The notes beneath the pieces are model-generated. The model saw nothing but the letters and a program-made list of their open reading frames with translations, did not search any database and had not been told where the DNA came from. Below are positions 11,494 through 24,100 of a stretch of 64,000 nucleotides of DNA, piece by piece. Source of the stretch: Cokeromyces recurvatus (lineage: Eukaryota; Mucoromycota; Mucoromycetes; Mucorales; Mucoraceae). Both the position numbers and the translations under genes were made by a program. Position 1 is the stretch's first letter. Each line of letters begins with the position of its first letter. The DNA lies in NCBI RefSeq assembly GCF_025118155.1, contig NW_026251392.1, positions 744,001 to 808,000 on the forward strand. Reading direction: 5' to 3'.

Positions 11494-13938
11494 TTATCGT
11501 TTTCTAACTTCAAGTAACAGTAATGTTCCTACTGTGATTCCATAAAACATTAAAGTCTTACTGTTGTTTAATACAACATTTGTATGTGCAGTAGAAAGTT
11601 TCTGTTTACCAGCAGGCATACCCAATTGAGATGCAATACGATCTTTTAAAGTTGAAACAAGTGTATCTGGTAATAAGCCGTGTATTGTAATTTGTCCACC
11701 AGTTAAATTCCATTCAGGTTTATCAGGAAGATTAGGTGTTTGAACTACAACCGAGAATGAAGGCTATATGACAAAATATAATTAATATATACATATATAT
11801 ATACCTATTGTTTTTACAATGGTAATTATATACTTACATCTATTTGAGCTGTTCCCCAAGCTGGTTGCTCATCTGTACGAGGCCTCTTTTCTGCTTTGCT
11901 TTCATCATCCTCTGCTTTACGTACAGCAGGAGATACAGAGGGTGGAGGTGGTGCTACCATTGGAGCTGCGGCTGGTGGAGGAATAGCACTGGTAGCAGGC
12001 ATAGGGCTTCCCATAGGTGAGCCATACATGCCTGGTGCTTGATTTATATAAGACTGGCCAGGAGCGTAATAAAGTGGTGATGAATATGCACCAGGAGGAT
12101 AGTTTTGTTGACCTGGAATTTGAGGACCAATGGCGGTTCTAAAAATATATAGATACATATAAAATGAAAATTAATATTGCTATATTTGTATATGTATTAT
12201 ATATATATATAAAACATACTCTGCAGCTTGTTGCTGTTGGTGTTGCTTCAACTGTGCCATCTGTTCTTCAAAACTTGTTTGTTGAGCTCTTTGATTTGCT
12301 AATACCATAGTAGCCGTATGACCATCCCAAATAATTTTATCCTTTTTCTTTGCCTGTTCTTCTTGCTCTTTAATTCTTCTAGATGCATCAGCCTCATCAG
12401 AACCAAAAATATCTGGACGCAAACCAGAAATATTCTTCAAAATTTTAGCCACATCATTACCTTCTTGTAACAAATTACTTTCTCTCTGCTTGGCTTCCAT
12501 AGCCATCTTTTGTTCCTTCCATTTAGGATCTAATAATTCAATACGCATATGTTCTGCCATTTCATCTACAGGAATTGCCTCACCACAACGAGGACAAATC
12601 TCAGTTGGAACAGTAGTTTTTGTAGTTTTTGCACCCAAAAATTTAGGCTTATAGTCGGTACGAATTTTAATAGGTGCAGTTGTATCTGGTATTTTAGGTA
12701 CAGCAGCAGGCTGAATTGGTGCTTCAGTAGGCTCTTCATCAGATTGCTCCATATCTTCATTCTCTTCTTGCTGTTGTTCTACGGCAACTTCTTCAGAATT
12801 TCCTGAAGGCTCAGTAGATAATGCTGCCATACGTTTCTGAGCCAATGACATACTTTCTAATTCTTGTAAACTCATAGGTGGCGGCAAGTCCATTTGTTCA
12901 TCTGCTTCTGTAAATTCAACTGTCTCAACCACGACAAAATCATTCCAGTCAATACTAGCATAAGCAACTAAATAGGATAAAAAAAATAAGTATATAAAAA
13001 AAAATAGAGTCTATCAGCCTTTATTTCTTACTTCTTTCTTTTTCTTCTTCATCGTTTCTCTTTTGCTTTTCAGCTTCTTGCCAAGCAACCCATTCAACAC
13101 GCTCCTTAACTTGATCTAAAATATGATATTTATTTTCGATATTCTTCTTTAATTTCTCCTGAAGATCCTTGGGTGGTAAAAATACTTTAGTGTATTGTTT
13201 GACAAGTTCGGTAAAGTAAGGAAATAAACTATGTGAAGGACGTAAAAAGTCAAACTGGTAATTTCTAGATTCACGTTGTGCGAGTTGGTTAATAAAAGCA
13301 CGACCATTACGAGCAGCGAATTGTGCTGTTAATTTCATAATATCCCTATTGCAATGTTAAAATTAGTAATCTCATAATTAAAATCGTATTTAAAACAAAA
13401 ATTTACAGATCTTGAGCAGACATGGCAGGTAGGGGTGCTGAAAACTCAAAAGGCTCAGGCTCTTTAGGTGCAAGATTAACAGGCTCTTGTGGTGGTGTTG
13501 CCTGGGCTTGTTCTTCATTTTGATTACTTGGTTGTTGTGCTAGCAAAAAGAAAAGAAAGTTAGTATTACATATTATATCCATATATTTTTTTTTCTTCAA
13601 CTAATTATCTTTACCTTTGCCTTCTTTAAACTCTTGATATTTGAATCTATAATATGCATAGTAAGGATCATTGGGATTTAAGAAATTAAATCGACCATCT
13701 TTATTATTTTCACGAATATGATTTTCTAATTCTGGTCCTTTAGTAGACAAGTTAGCTGCAGCTCTGTCAATCATTTCTATTTAACAAAAATTGAATATTT
13801 ATTAGTATCTCAAAAAGCATGTTGTTCATGTCAAATCATACTTCTGATATCTGGAGGAGGGTAAATGATACCAGTGACAGCAGGGCCATCATTAGGTGTT
13901 CCATTAGGAGTGTGTTGTTCCACTTCCATAGCAGACAT
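11494..13938 (-). CDS. SF3A1: Splicing factor 3A subunit 1 (SF3a120/Prp21)
   Basis: Seven exons: 13938-13842, 13776-13615, 13539-13407, 13345-13032, 12967-12220, 12138-11838 and 11763-11494. They give 674 residues in frame. Order of domains: first SURP module (MIDRAAANLS, then NPNDPYYAYYRFK), second SURP (KLTAQFAARNGRAFINQL), a coiled and acidic middle, a short zinc-like CPRCGEAIP motif, a KIIWDGHTATM segment, a Pro-rich linker, and a C-terminal ubiquitin-like domain ending in EVRKR. SF3A1 is part of the U2 snRNP SF3a complex, tethers U1/U2 contacts and is essential for pre-spliceosome assembly in the nucleus. The many introns fit an intron-rich fungus. Very confident. Confidence 0.96.
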
Positions 13939-14395
13939 GATTAAAAATATAAAAAAGAAAAACAAATGGTATAAAATAACAAAATAAAAAAAAAAATATT
14001 TTTTCCAATTTCTATGAAATTAGTTATATTATTTTTATTGGTAGTGAATAATCATTATTTTGCTTATTGTTTGCTCATTTTCATTAAAGAATGTAAATTT
14101 TAGATTTTTTTGTTTCTACTATTTTTTTTTTTCTTAAATGGATATACATTAGTTCGAATTTAAGGTTTTAGTGTTGCCCGGATTACATAGCTTAAAGTAA
14201 TAATCAAGATTTAATAAAGAATAACTCTTTTACAAATTAATTACGCCTTTATTTTAGTTCATTATGTATAGGTAATTTTTTTAAAATTACACTTTAGAAC
14301 CAAAAAAATGATAATCTAATGCCAAATTAGCCAATATATTGGACAATTGCTAAAAATCATGTCTTGTAAAGAAAAATCTAAATAAGTGTGTATAC

Positions 14396-14430
<35 letters not shown>

Positions 14431-14950
14431 AATTTTGTGAAATAATACAAACTATTACTGTTGTATGTATGCTATACATGTATAATTAAAAAAAAAAAAT
14501 CCTAGAATATTTAATCAAGCTGAATATTAGTCCAATTAATAAATAATGGTTAATGATTTGGTTATTGCATAAATGTAAATTTATTGTAGCTTCATTTAAC
14601 ATGTTATTATATTTTAATTTTAACAAATTGAAGAGGTAATGATAGCGCTATATAAGCTCATTACAATATATCAATGATTTTAGAAGAGTGCTTGATATCA
14701 TACACATATATGCTCACAATTTCCGTCTTTATGGTAAAAATAGGTATCTATGTTAATACAGGATAGCTTCTTGTACTATTATCTGAAGTTTCAATAATAG
14801 TATACTGTACTGCTACATTTTTTCCAAAAAAATAAAAAAGGAAGGAAAAACAGAAATATTTAAAATATTTTAAAATATTTTACATTATTGCCTAATTTTT
14901 TTTTTTTGCATATTTTTTTTTCTCTTTTCATTCCTTACATATCTTTATAT
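13939..14950. other. divergent promoter region, SF3A1 / Nvj2-like gene
   Basis: A 1-kb head-to-head spacer, strongly AT-rich, with an A tract at about 14398-14428 and many short A/T runs. It must hold both promoters. I could not define specific elements. Confidence 0.5.
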
Positions 14951-17900
14951 ATGGTATCATTTGCAGAATTTCTAATAATTTATATGATAGGAGGGATAAC
15001 CCTTTTACCGATTATTGGTCTGGCCACCATTATGTATATGATGGGCAATATAAAGCCCTTACTTCCTAACCAAAAGCCAACGCCTAAACTAATGGAAAAG
15101 GAAGATCCGAACGATGCAAATGTTACAAAGGGTTGGATTCGCCTCATTAACCAATATCAACCTAAAATGCCCGAAATTCATTCAGGACATAATACCAATG
15201 GAGGTATTATATCTGGTATACAATCCTATGTCAGTGGAGGAAATAATAATGGCAATAATAACAATAGTAATAATACTAATAACAAGAATAAAAAAGGCGT
15301 TTATTATGCTGTATTAAAAAATGGCATCTTGTCCTGCTATGAATCTGAAAAACAACAAGAAGTCATCATGTCTCTTTCATTGCAAGATTATCATGTTTCC
15401 TTATATCCTCCAAACTCAGAAACAAAGCCTGAAGGCGAGATTTATGGTCGTAGAGCCGTTATCCGTTTAACTCCTTCCAACCTTCAACATAATAACATTA
15501 ACAATGATAAAAACAAGTTTGGCCTTTCAACTGCTTATACGTTATCCGAAGATGATATTACAAGTATACCTTCAAGAATACTTTATTTAACTTGTGCGCG
15601 TAATATCGATAAAGAAGATTGGTACTTTAGTCTTATTAAAGCTCATCATATATTATATAAAGATGCTCTCTCAGCACTTGAAAATGATACTCAATATATA
15701 ATGATGGATAATACACATTTTGATGCATCTGCTTTAAATGACTTGATTCAGCAAATACAATCGACTCCTAATTGTCAGCAAACTGCCTGGATTAACGCCA
15801 TTCTTGGTCGCTTATTTTTAGGGATGTATAAAACAGATAGATTAAAAAACATCGTGGAAATGAAAATAAGAAAAAAGATTGATAAAACAAAACGACCTTC
15901 ATTTCTGGATGAAATCCATGTGCGTGATGTTGATGTGGGTCAATCAGTACCTTTTATTACTGAACCCCAATTACTATCTTTAACTCCTGAAGGTGAAGTG
16001 ATTGTGGAAGCTAAAATAGAATACAAAGGTGGATTAACTATTGAAATTGAAACTGATTTCAATTGGTCTTATTCATCACGTATGAAGCCGATCCGAATGA
16101 ATTTAGTTTTGGCCGTATCATTAAAAAGATTGGCTGGTAAAATGATGTTCAAATTGAAAGCACCACCTACTAATCGCTTTTGGCTGGGATTTTTTGAAAT
16201 GCCTGAAATGGAGTGGAAGATTACTCCTATCGTAGCCGATAAAACGATCAAGTTAGGTATCATCACAAATGCAATTGAATCTCGTATCCGTGAAGTAATG
16301 GCTGAGACCTTTGTTTTACCGAACATGGAAGATACGGCTTTTTGCTCTTCAGGTGGTAAAGGTGGTATCTTTGGAGAATATGTAAAAGTAGAAATAAAAA
16401 ATCAGAAGACGCAAGCAGATTTTGCTCCTAATGGTGACAATATTAAACATAGAAGAACAAGTTCAAATCCCTCAATAGTGTCTTCTTCATCGAGTAAATG
16501 CCAGTCTACAGCAGTTAATGATTTACTTAAAGAAATACATTCTGTACCTAGTACAGCTCAAAAGCGTCCTACTTCTGTTGGTGATATATTTAAAACCAAA
16601 GAGCGTCGAGCAGAATCCCCATCTGATCTTATCTCTAATGTAGATATAGACGATAACAATAGAACAGATGTGGAATCCTGTACTGTAGCCTCACATAAAT
16701 TAGAGTTGACTCACCCTTCACCTGAAATGCAGGTATCAAATACTATGGATGATAGTTCATCACTTAAATCTATGGATCAACTTTCCTTAACTGAATCAAC
16801 AGTAACAATAGCAGGTTCTACTTCAACTGCAAGTAGTGGTAGTAAATGGTCAAAAACTTCATTTTTAAGAAAACGTGTCAAAAAGATGGATAATGATAAT
16901 AATGACGTTGAAAGCATTAGTGCAAAGAAGGGTTTTCTTAATAAAATCAATAATCTTTTACCAACAGAAAAAGACAATAATCTTGACTCATTATCTATTC
17001 AATCAGCTTCTACAACATCTTCCAGTAATTCTACTAATAGTAAGATGAATTCTTTTAGAAATATGGCAGAAAATTTTATTTCTAAGAGATTAGCTCACCA
17101 TGAAGAAGACAAAGATGACCTCTTTAAACCGATTAGTACAGAAAGAAAGGAAATATATGCAGATAGGATAGCCGATATGCGTAAAAGAGTAGAAGAAAGT
17201 AGAATTTCGACAAATTCGTCAACCATATTACCATCAACAATTCAAGATCCTGCTACTGCCAATTTTGCCGCTGTAAATTTGAGCGAGACAGCAACCTCTT
17301 TATATGATAATAATAAAGAATTAGTGAAAATCATAGAAGAAAAACAGCAGCAGATACCTTCCTCTCCACCTATAAAACCTCGACGTAATAGATCAATATC
17401 AGATTCCTATAATTCAGCAACAATAACAACAACAACAACAACAACAACGACAGCGAATACTATTACCATAAATCAATTATCATCGTCATTGGATCAACAA
17501 CTTTTAAAACCACAGCCCCCACTCCCACCAAGAAGAAACTCGACTCCCCCTTCTGCTTCTAATGATTTATTAGCCTCATTACCAACTGATAATACATCAG
17601 TAAATACGCATTCAGTAACAGCAGCGATAAAATCTAATACTGAAGATGAAACCGTAAATAGTTTTATACCAACCGATGAGCACCCTGCAGAAATAATAAC
17701 AGAAAAGACTATTGATCAAAGACAACCTCCTGCTCTTCCTACCAAGCCAAGACCAGATATAGCTCAAATGAATGTCAATAATAATAAAGACATTCAACAC
17801 TTATATCACTCTCCACCACCCTTGCCGACTACACCTAGGCCTATTACTTCAAGAAAGGTTTTATTGGACAATGAAAAAAGCAAGCCCAATATGTTATCTT

Positions 17901-18055
17901 CACCTTTATATGAAGAAAATTTTAAACATGAAGATTCATTAGCATCAAAATTATCTTTTGAAAGGGACCCTTTAGCATTTGGGACTCAAAAGAATAATGA
18001 AGAACACCCTACTGGTTCCCCAGCCATTCCTCCAAGACATTATCAAAATAATTGA
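14951..18055 (+). CDS. PH-SMP lipid-transfer protein of membrane contact sites (Nvj2/TEX2-like)
   Basis: Single exon, 1034 residues from the ATG that precedes the membrane segment. An in-frame ATG-less extension upstream exists but adds only a Phe/Leu-rich stretch. The N-terminus has one membrane helix (about residues 3-31). A split PH-like domain follows (about 95-240; GVYYAVLKNGILSCYES is its start). Next comes an SMP domain (about 275-480) with FLDEIHVRDVDVGQSVPFI, then MPEMEWKITPIVADK. The rest is a long low-complexity tail with several Pro-rich PxLPxRR/KPRP motifs. This architecture is that of Nvj2 and TEX2, ER proteins that move ceramide or other lipids at organelle contacts. The tail is much longer than in yeast Nvj2 and its PxxP motifs could bind SH3 domains (inference). 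It converges with an Osh3-like gene 235 bp away. Confidence 0.88.
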   Translation: MVSFAEFLIIYMIGGITLLPIIGLATIMYMMGNIKPLLPNQKPTPKLMEKEDPNDANVTKGWIRLINQYQPKMPEIHSGHNTNGGIISGIQSYVSGGNNNGNNNNSNNTNNKNKKGVYYAVLKNGILSCYESEKQQEVIMSLSLQDYHVSLYPPNSETKPEGEIYGRRAVIRLTPSNLQHNNINNDKNKFGLSTAYTLSEDDITSIPSRILYLTCARNIDKEDWYFSLIKAHHILYKDALSALENDTQYIMMDNTHFDASALNDLIQQIQSTPNCQQTAWINAILGRLFLGMYKTDRLKNIVEMKIRKKIDKTKRPSFLDEIHVRDVDVGQSVPFITEPQLLSLTPEGEVIVEAKIEYKGGLTIEIETDFNWSYSSRMKPIRMNLVLAVSLKRLAGKMMFKLKAPPTNRFWLGFFEMPEMEWKITPIVADKTIKLGIITNAIESRIREVMAETFVLPNMEDTAFCSSGGKGGIFGEYVKVEIKNQKTQADFAPNGDNIKHRRTSSNPSIVSSSSSKCQSTAVNDLLKEIHSVPSTAQKRPTSVGDIFKTKERRAESPSDLISNVDIDDNNRTDVESCTVASHKLELTHPSPEMQVSNTMDDSSSLKSMDQLSLTESTVTIAGSTSTASSGSKWSKTSFLRKRVKKMDNDNNDVESISAKKGFLNKINNLLPTEKDNNLDSLSIQSASTTSSSNSTNSKMNSFRNMAENFISKRLAHHEEDKDDLFKPISTERKEIYADRIADMRKRVEESRISTNSSTILPSTIQDPATANFAAVNLSETATSLYDNNKELVKIIEEKQQQIPSSPPIKPRRNRSISDSYNSATITTTTTTTTTANTITINQLSSSLDQQLLKPQPPLPPRRNSTPPSASNDLLASLPTDNTSVNTHSVTAAIKSNTEDETVNSFIPTDEHPAEIITEKTIDQRQPPALPTKPRPDIAQMNVNNNKDIQHLYHSPPPLPTTPRPITSRKVLLDNEKSKPNMLSSPLYEENFKHEDSLASKLSFERDPLAFGTQKNNEEHPTGSPAIPPRHYQNN

Positions 18056-18290
18056 TTAGAGAAAATAAATAAAAGTTTATTATTATTATTATTTTATGTT
18101 TGTAATAGCCATTTGTGGTTAGTTTTTTATACAAAATATATTAATTGACTACTATATTATTAAAGTGTGTAATATTAGGCAAAAGATATTTGTTATTTAT
18201 TATATACTCGATTAGAAATGGTCTCCTTTAAAGTTCAAACACATGCATATATGTATTATTAACAAGATATGGAAGTACCGTTATTAAAAT

Positions 18291-21200
18291 TTACCAAAGA
18301 TCAAGTGTATCGGAGGGCCATTCATTTTTCTCTTTAAAATTCCAATATTCACCTGTAAATTTCCATGTATGCCCCACTTCTGCATTTGCTTCATCCAGAT
18401 TGTCCATAGAATAAAAGCTGGGTTTTTCGTAGGGATCTTCTACTAGTTTGAACCATCGAGGATTCCAAGGAATACCTTTTTCTGCAAATATAGCACGAGT
18501 TTCACGTTGCTTCTTTTCTATTCTTAATTTTTCTCTTTCTGCCTCCTGCACTTTACCTTCCTCGTAAAGGCGCTGGTCAGGTCTATAGCGTGAATCTGTC
18601 TTTGGCAATTTATCTTTTTCGATAGGAGTAATTTCATTAAGCTCGATAGCAAATTGAGAGAAACCATAGTATTTTTTACAATGATCCAAATTTGTTGGGT
18701 ATGTAGCTTTCCAGATCACAGATAAAGTACGACCATCCATATTAACGTCTTCAGCCAATTGATCACTCCATTTACCGACCATTTTCTTCACTTTTTTGCC
18801 TTCTGAAGTATAGAATAGACCCACTACATTGTTACGTTCTTTGGGTGCACTAAATAGACCACCACCTGTCCCTTCTTTAAAGACAATGACACCATATTCT
18901 CCCGTTGTTTGATTCATCACTTTCATTTCACCTACATGCTCTAAATATTTTTCTCCTGCAATCATATTACGCATCCAACTCGATGGTTTCACATATGTGT
19001 AATGCTCATTACTACCTGGTAGTTCCACATGATAAGTACCTTCTGATATAAATTCTAATGATTTACCCCAGAATTTACTTTTAACCTTTGAACACTGCCA
19101 GTATTTATATTGGCGTGATTCTGCATGTGAAGCAATAATGAGTGGATGATGTGATACTTTTTCTGAAATAAAGCGAAACCCTTTATCAGGTCTAACACAT
19201 TCATAAGTTTCTGACATAATTGGATTAAAAGGCTAAAAAAAAAGAAAAGAAAATGTATCAGAAATACAAGTACACGCATTTTATTATTATCATTATTATT
19301 ATTATATATACCTTTCGTCCTGTTCTCCATTGGGCGCATGCATAACTAGAAATAGCAAATGCTGCTACATACATCAATCTATCCATACTGTTCTCACATT
19401 TTGCTGCTTTATCTAATAGTTCTGAATATTCTAAATCTTCACATGCTTTTTGCAGCATACTCAAAGGTTCATTCATGCTCACGGGCATAGCAATTTGAGA
19501 AAGATCTTTGCCTATATTCTTTCGGAATATAGATAAGATAGATGCTTCATCACGTACTGTAGGTGAGGGAAGTGTTTGACGTCGATGGAAATTAGAAGGT
19601 CTAGATATCATGTCAATAAAATGGGATTCTTCTAAGATATTATTATTATTCAAAATTGAATCTGTACAATAATTTCTGTTAGAGAAATATACATACTATT
19701 TGTATTTTTTTTTTTTTTTTAAGAAAAAAAAAAGGGGGTACCTTTTTCTTCTTCATCTGTTGTAGTTGATAAGGTTGAACTATCACCTGAAAATATAGCA
19801 TGATGAGGATCATTATAATCATCATCATCACTTGAAATTATAACAGACTCAGCATCATAAAATTGATCTGATATACACGAATTCTGTATTGAGGAACATG
19901 AAGCACTACTATTAGTACGTAGTAAACTGTCCTGGGGTCTATTTACATTTGTATCCTCTGGTATTTTCACTTTAGAATGTGATCTTGACATGGATAAAGT
20001 ACTTAACGTTGGATCAGTGTTTAATAGATGTTGAATAATAGACTGAATTTCTTTCCAATATATTATCTGATCATTAGCTAAGGTAGCAATCTTCTCGTGC
20101 TCACTCACTAATGTGTAATACTTGGGGTCTGGTTGCATTTCTTTCATCAATAAATCAGTATTTCGTTTAATTATAGCAATATTAGAAGATAACAATTCAG
20201 CATTGCGTATTCCTGTATCTATATAAGACCAAAGTGTATCAGCACTATGATAATCAGCATGAATAGATGAACGGGATAAATTCATATCTAAAACTGTAGG
20301 GTATTGATTCTCTTGCTGTCCTTCTTCTTCTTTTTCTTTTTCTTGCTTCTGAGAATTGTTACCATAAGCACTGGAGTCATGATACTCTAGTTCTTCTTTC
20401 TTATATGACTTTAAAGCAGTTGTCCATTTTTCATAATCCTCGTTTGTCTGACAACGTAAATGAAATAAGCTTGAACCAGAGTCGATATGAATGGTACGTT
20501 GTTGAGGGCTTAGGGAAATAGTGGATAGAAGGATTTGAACTGATCCACGCGTTAAACTGGTAGGTGATGCTGAATAAGATAAAACACCTGATTTTGATAA
20601 CTCAAACCATCTCTTAGCCCATCCTTGTAATTTCTTTCTTCGCTTTTTTAATAACCAGCCAGATATCTCAGCTTTTGGATGTTCTAATGCCCCTTCCATA
20701 TTCGGATCAACTAAAGCTACTGAAAATGTAACAATTTTGGGTGTGTTTTTTGAAAATGTATTATCTATTTAAAAAGAAAAAAGAAAAAAAAGGGATAAGA
20801 TCAGTATGCTCTATGTGTAACCATACTGTCAAAAAAAAAAAAAAAAAATGTTACCAAATACAAGAATATAATTTCCAGGATCATGTACAGTATATGATCC
20901 TTCTATTTTTGTTTTCGCAGAATTTATATATTCGATTGGAATAATTTCTACCAAGTCTACTCTTTCTTTTAACTTTTCAGATGCAATCGATTTCGATCGA
21001 CTTCGCGATTGCATTTTAAAACTATTTACAGAAGAAGATTCATCTTGTTGATCAAAGTTAATGTACAAGATCAGAAAAACAAAATTTAAAAGTTTTTTTT
21101 TTTTACTTCTTTTCTTTTACCTATTTTTTTTGTTGTGTAGGGAATAGATTGATCAGATTGTGCCTTTAAGATAATATCAGAGGAAGAAGGTAACGGTGTA

Positions 21201-21337
21201 TGTCCCAGTCTATGATAAAGACCGAACGAGATATTATTTTTTTTAGTTATAAATGTCCACCTGATTGTCGTACCTTTTATTGGTACATATATATAATGAA
21301 GATAGAAATCCCTTGGTTGAACTTGGATCACTTCCAT
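18291..21337 (-). CDS. Oxysterol-binding protein homologue, GOLD-PH-FFAT-ORD type (Osh3-like)
   Basis: Five exons (21337-21121, 21043-20855, 20764-19742, 19661-19312, 19232-18291) give 906 residues with consistent phases. Order: an N-terminal GOLD domain (about 1-160, with GTTIRWTFITKKNNISFGLY and GNYILVFDNTFSKN); a PH domain (about 165-260, ISGWLLKKRRKKLQGWAKRW); a helical linker; an FFAT-like motif QFYDAES flanked by acidic residues, which should bind ER VAP proteins; and a C-terminal ORD with the PI4P/sterol signature as EKVSHHPL instead of the usual EQVSHHPP. Osh3-type proteins exchange PI4P at ER-plasma membrane contacts. The start is the only ATG preceding the GOLD fold; in-frame stops lie just upstream. 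Confidence 0.92.
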
Positions 21338-24100
21338 GTTTTATTATACGAGCTTAAATATATGCAGGGGAGGGGGAAAAAAAATTAAAAATAAAGAAAT
21401 GCGATAATGTTATATATAATAAATATAGAAAAAAAAAAAAAGGAAGACATATCATTCTCTATAAGCATTTCTTATATTATTAAAATGGAGATCAAAAATC
21501 TAACACAGAGTAATAACTTCTAAATATAATCATTTTTAAGTTAATAATAATATAGCATAAATTTGTTGATGTTGCTTTATCATATCTTCATTATAAATAT
21601 TATATGAATAGACAAAATAACGAGACTTTTTCGTTAAATTTCTTGAATATAACTGAATTGTATAGATAGAGTTAAAAATATCAAAAAGTCAAATCATGTA
21701 TAATATTTAATGTTTTTAAGATTTGGCAGCTCTTACAATATCTATTAAAAAAAAAACGACTATCACTTACTTGAGGTTGTACAGACAATTCAATGCATAA
21801 CTCTCTAAAATTATTAGAAGTTCTAATGCGTCTAAATTTCTGAAATAAAAAAAAAAAAAAAAAAAAAAATAAGATGTGACAATATATTAAATTTTTTTGC
21901 CCGGACCGGATTAAATAGCATAATGGTTAAGAGAAATGATGAAGAGTAGAAAGAGTATAGGCTGTAAAGGTATAAATTGATACTACATGAGATAAAAAGA
22001 AAGAGACTACTTTATTGAGGATTTTTATCCAAAGTTAAATAGTATTATAGGTATCTGATTTACTGTGAAAGAGGTGGTGAAGTTTGTATAGAATAACTCA
22101 TATAGTATGATATTATATCTACCAATATATAGTAATGGAATTAATATATTAAGATTTTCTTTGTATGGAAGCAAAAAATTAATGGGGAAAAGGACAGAGG
22201 ATCTGCAATCACTTCCGGTATTGTAGTCTTTTATGAATTAGTAATTGCTGTATAGTATGCTGTCTGTTTAGGAGATGACTGGAATGACATCTAGAGTAAC
22301 CCCACCCAGTTTTGAAATATTCCTCGAAGTTTATAATTCATAGTCTTTTAGATAATATCAAACTCTCTGCATTAGTTGTCCTGATCTTCAACAGTAAAAT
22401 AGGCAATCTTTAAATTTTGATACTAGTAATATATTATTCACGGGTGTGTCAATCAAACATGTGTAGATAGGCCATGTAGACACGAGGTTCTGAATATCAT
22501 TTATAGGATCGGGATTTGACGATCTTTTTAATCATAGTGCATAATGTTCGTAGCTTTTTTGAGAATAATATTACAACAGTTACAAGATTTTGTTGTGATA
22601 CTTACTACAACTACTATTTCTGCTTCTAAAAGAAGACATAGACGACAGCTAACAGAACAAAAATAATAGTCTCTCTGAAATCAACAAAAATTCAGGATTA
22701 CCCAAGATGCCTTAGTAGTTTCAAACAGCTTTTAGTCAACTCCTTACTTTGTTTATTTTCTTTCTTATTTTAATTTATTTAATGCAAATTATTATCAAAA
22801 TTTTCATCTCTTAAGAGATTGTGAATTATGAAAGTTTGTGTCTTTTTGTTACCTCCTCTTTGGGATATGAGCATGAATGTATATGGCTATCGTTTTCAAA
22901 AAAAAAAAATAATAATAATAATAATTTTGTTAATTTTTGCTGTATTAATTTAATCACCATTAAGTTTTAATGAGCAATTTATATGTGATGACTAAAATGT
23001 TCAGCTTATAGCTAATTAGTAATAATAATCCGCTATAACAATTAATAACCAGCATTATTTATGTTGAAAATGGCAATATAAGTTAAAAATTAATTATTTT
23101 CGTATTCTTAGACATGGACATTAATTGAACAATTATTATAATTTATTAAATTGGTGATTATATTATAAGCATCCCGGTAATTGTGCTTTTTTTTTTAAAT
23201 GTATTCATTTTTTTTTAAAAAAAAAAAAGAAAAGAAAAAAGATGCCATTTGAAGTTAATTCTGGCATTAATAATGCTTCTTGGGAAAATGCCGATTACAT
23301 TTATTTATTTTTTTTCTTAGACTGTGGCATTACATTATAAAAATTATGTAACATAAATAATAGTTTCGATTTTTTTCATTCTCTTTTAATAAAATATAAA
23401 ATTTGGTCTCCTGTCGGCACGAAATACCACATATCAAATTAATGACAAAGACATTCCGTTTCTTGCCCTAAGGCAAGGAAGACAAATCTCTCTTGGATGC
23501 GTAGAAATCGCAATGATTCCTGGCAATGAAACGCTGGGCCAAATAAATGACAAAACGTTCCATCGTGGCTGCATTCGTATAAATTGATTCAAAAGAAAAG
23601 AAAAACATTTGATTACTTTGTTACAGCTATTTATAAGTTTTTCAAAAAAAAATTTAGTTCAAATACAATTCAACTTCAGTCACAAAACGCGTCACAGCGT
23701 TTATTATGGGAATGAAAATTAATCATACTGATCATATATATGACGGCGTGTCTTTCCCTTTTTTTTTCCCTTTGAGGCCATTAAGAGTTTTTAATTCATT
23801 TACTTTTTTAAAGAACCCCTCCCTCCCCCCTCGGGCAATTTTGATATGTAGCTATTAATATACTCATTAGGTTTAAATTTTCTTAATAAATAAAATACCT
23901 ATTTTAGACATATGATGGTGTGTCAGCTAACCTCTCATTTATAATATGTACTTTTCTCATAAAAAGAAAGTGCTAGCTAAAAACTTGGCTAAGCTACGGA
24001 TACTGTAAAACATGTATCTTTTTTTTTCTTCTTCTTCTTAAGTATCTTTTTGCATCAACTTTCGTGTAGAACATAATATATTGTTTCTTAGTATTTGATT
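21338..24100. other. gene-poor intergenic region with orphan segments
   Basis: Mostly AT-rich DNA without genes. Two spots stand out: an exon-like 69-bp piece at 21771-21839 (minus) and a compositionally distinct island at 23403-23590. Both are listed as findings. A/T runs occur at about 21847-21870 and near 23210-23230. Confidence 0.4.
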
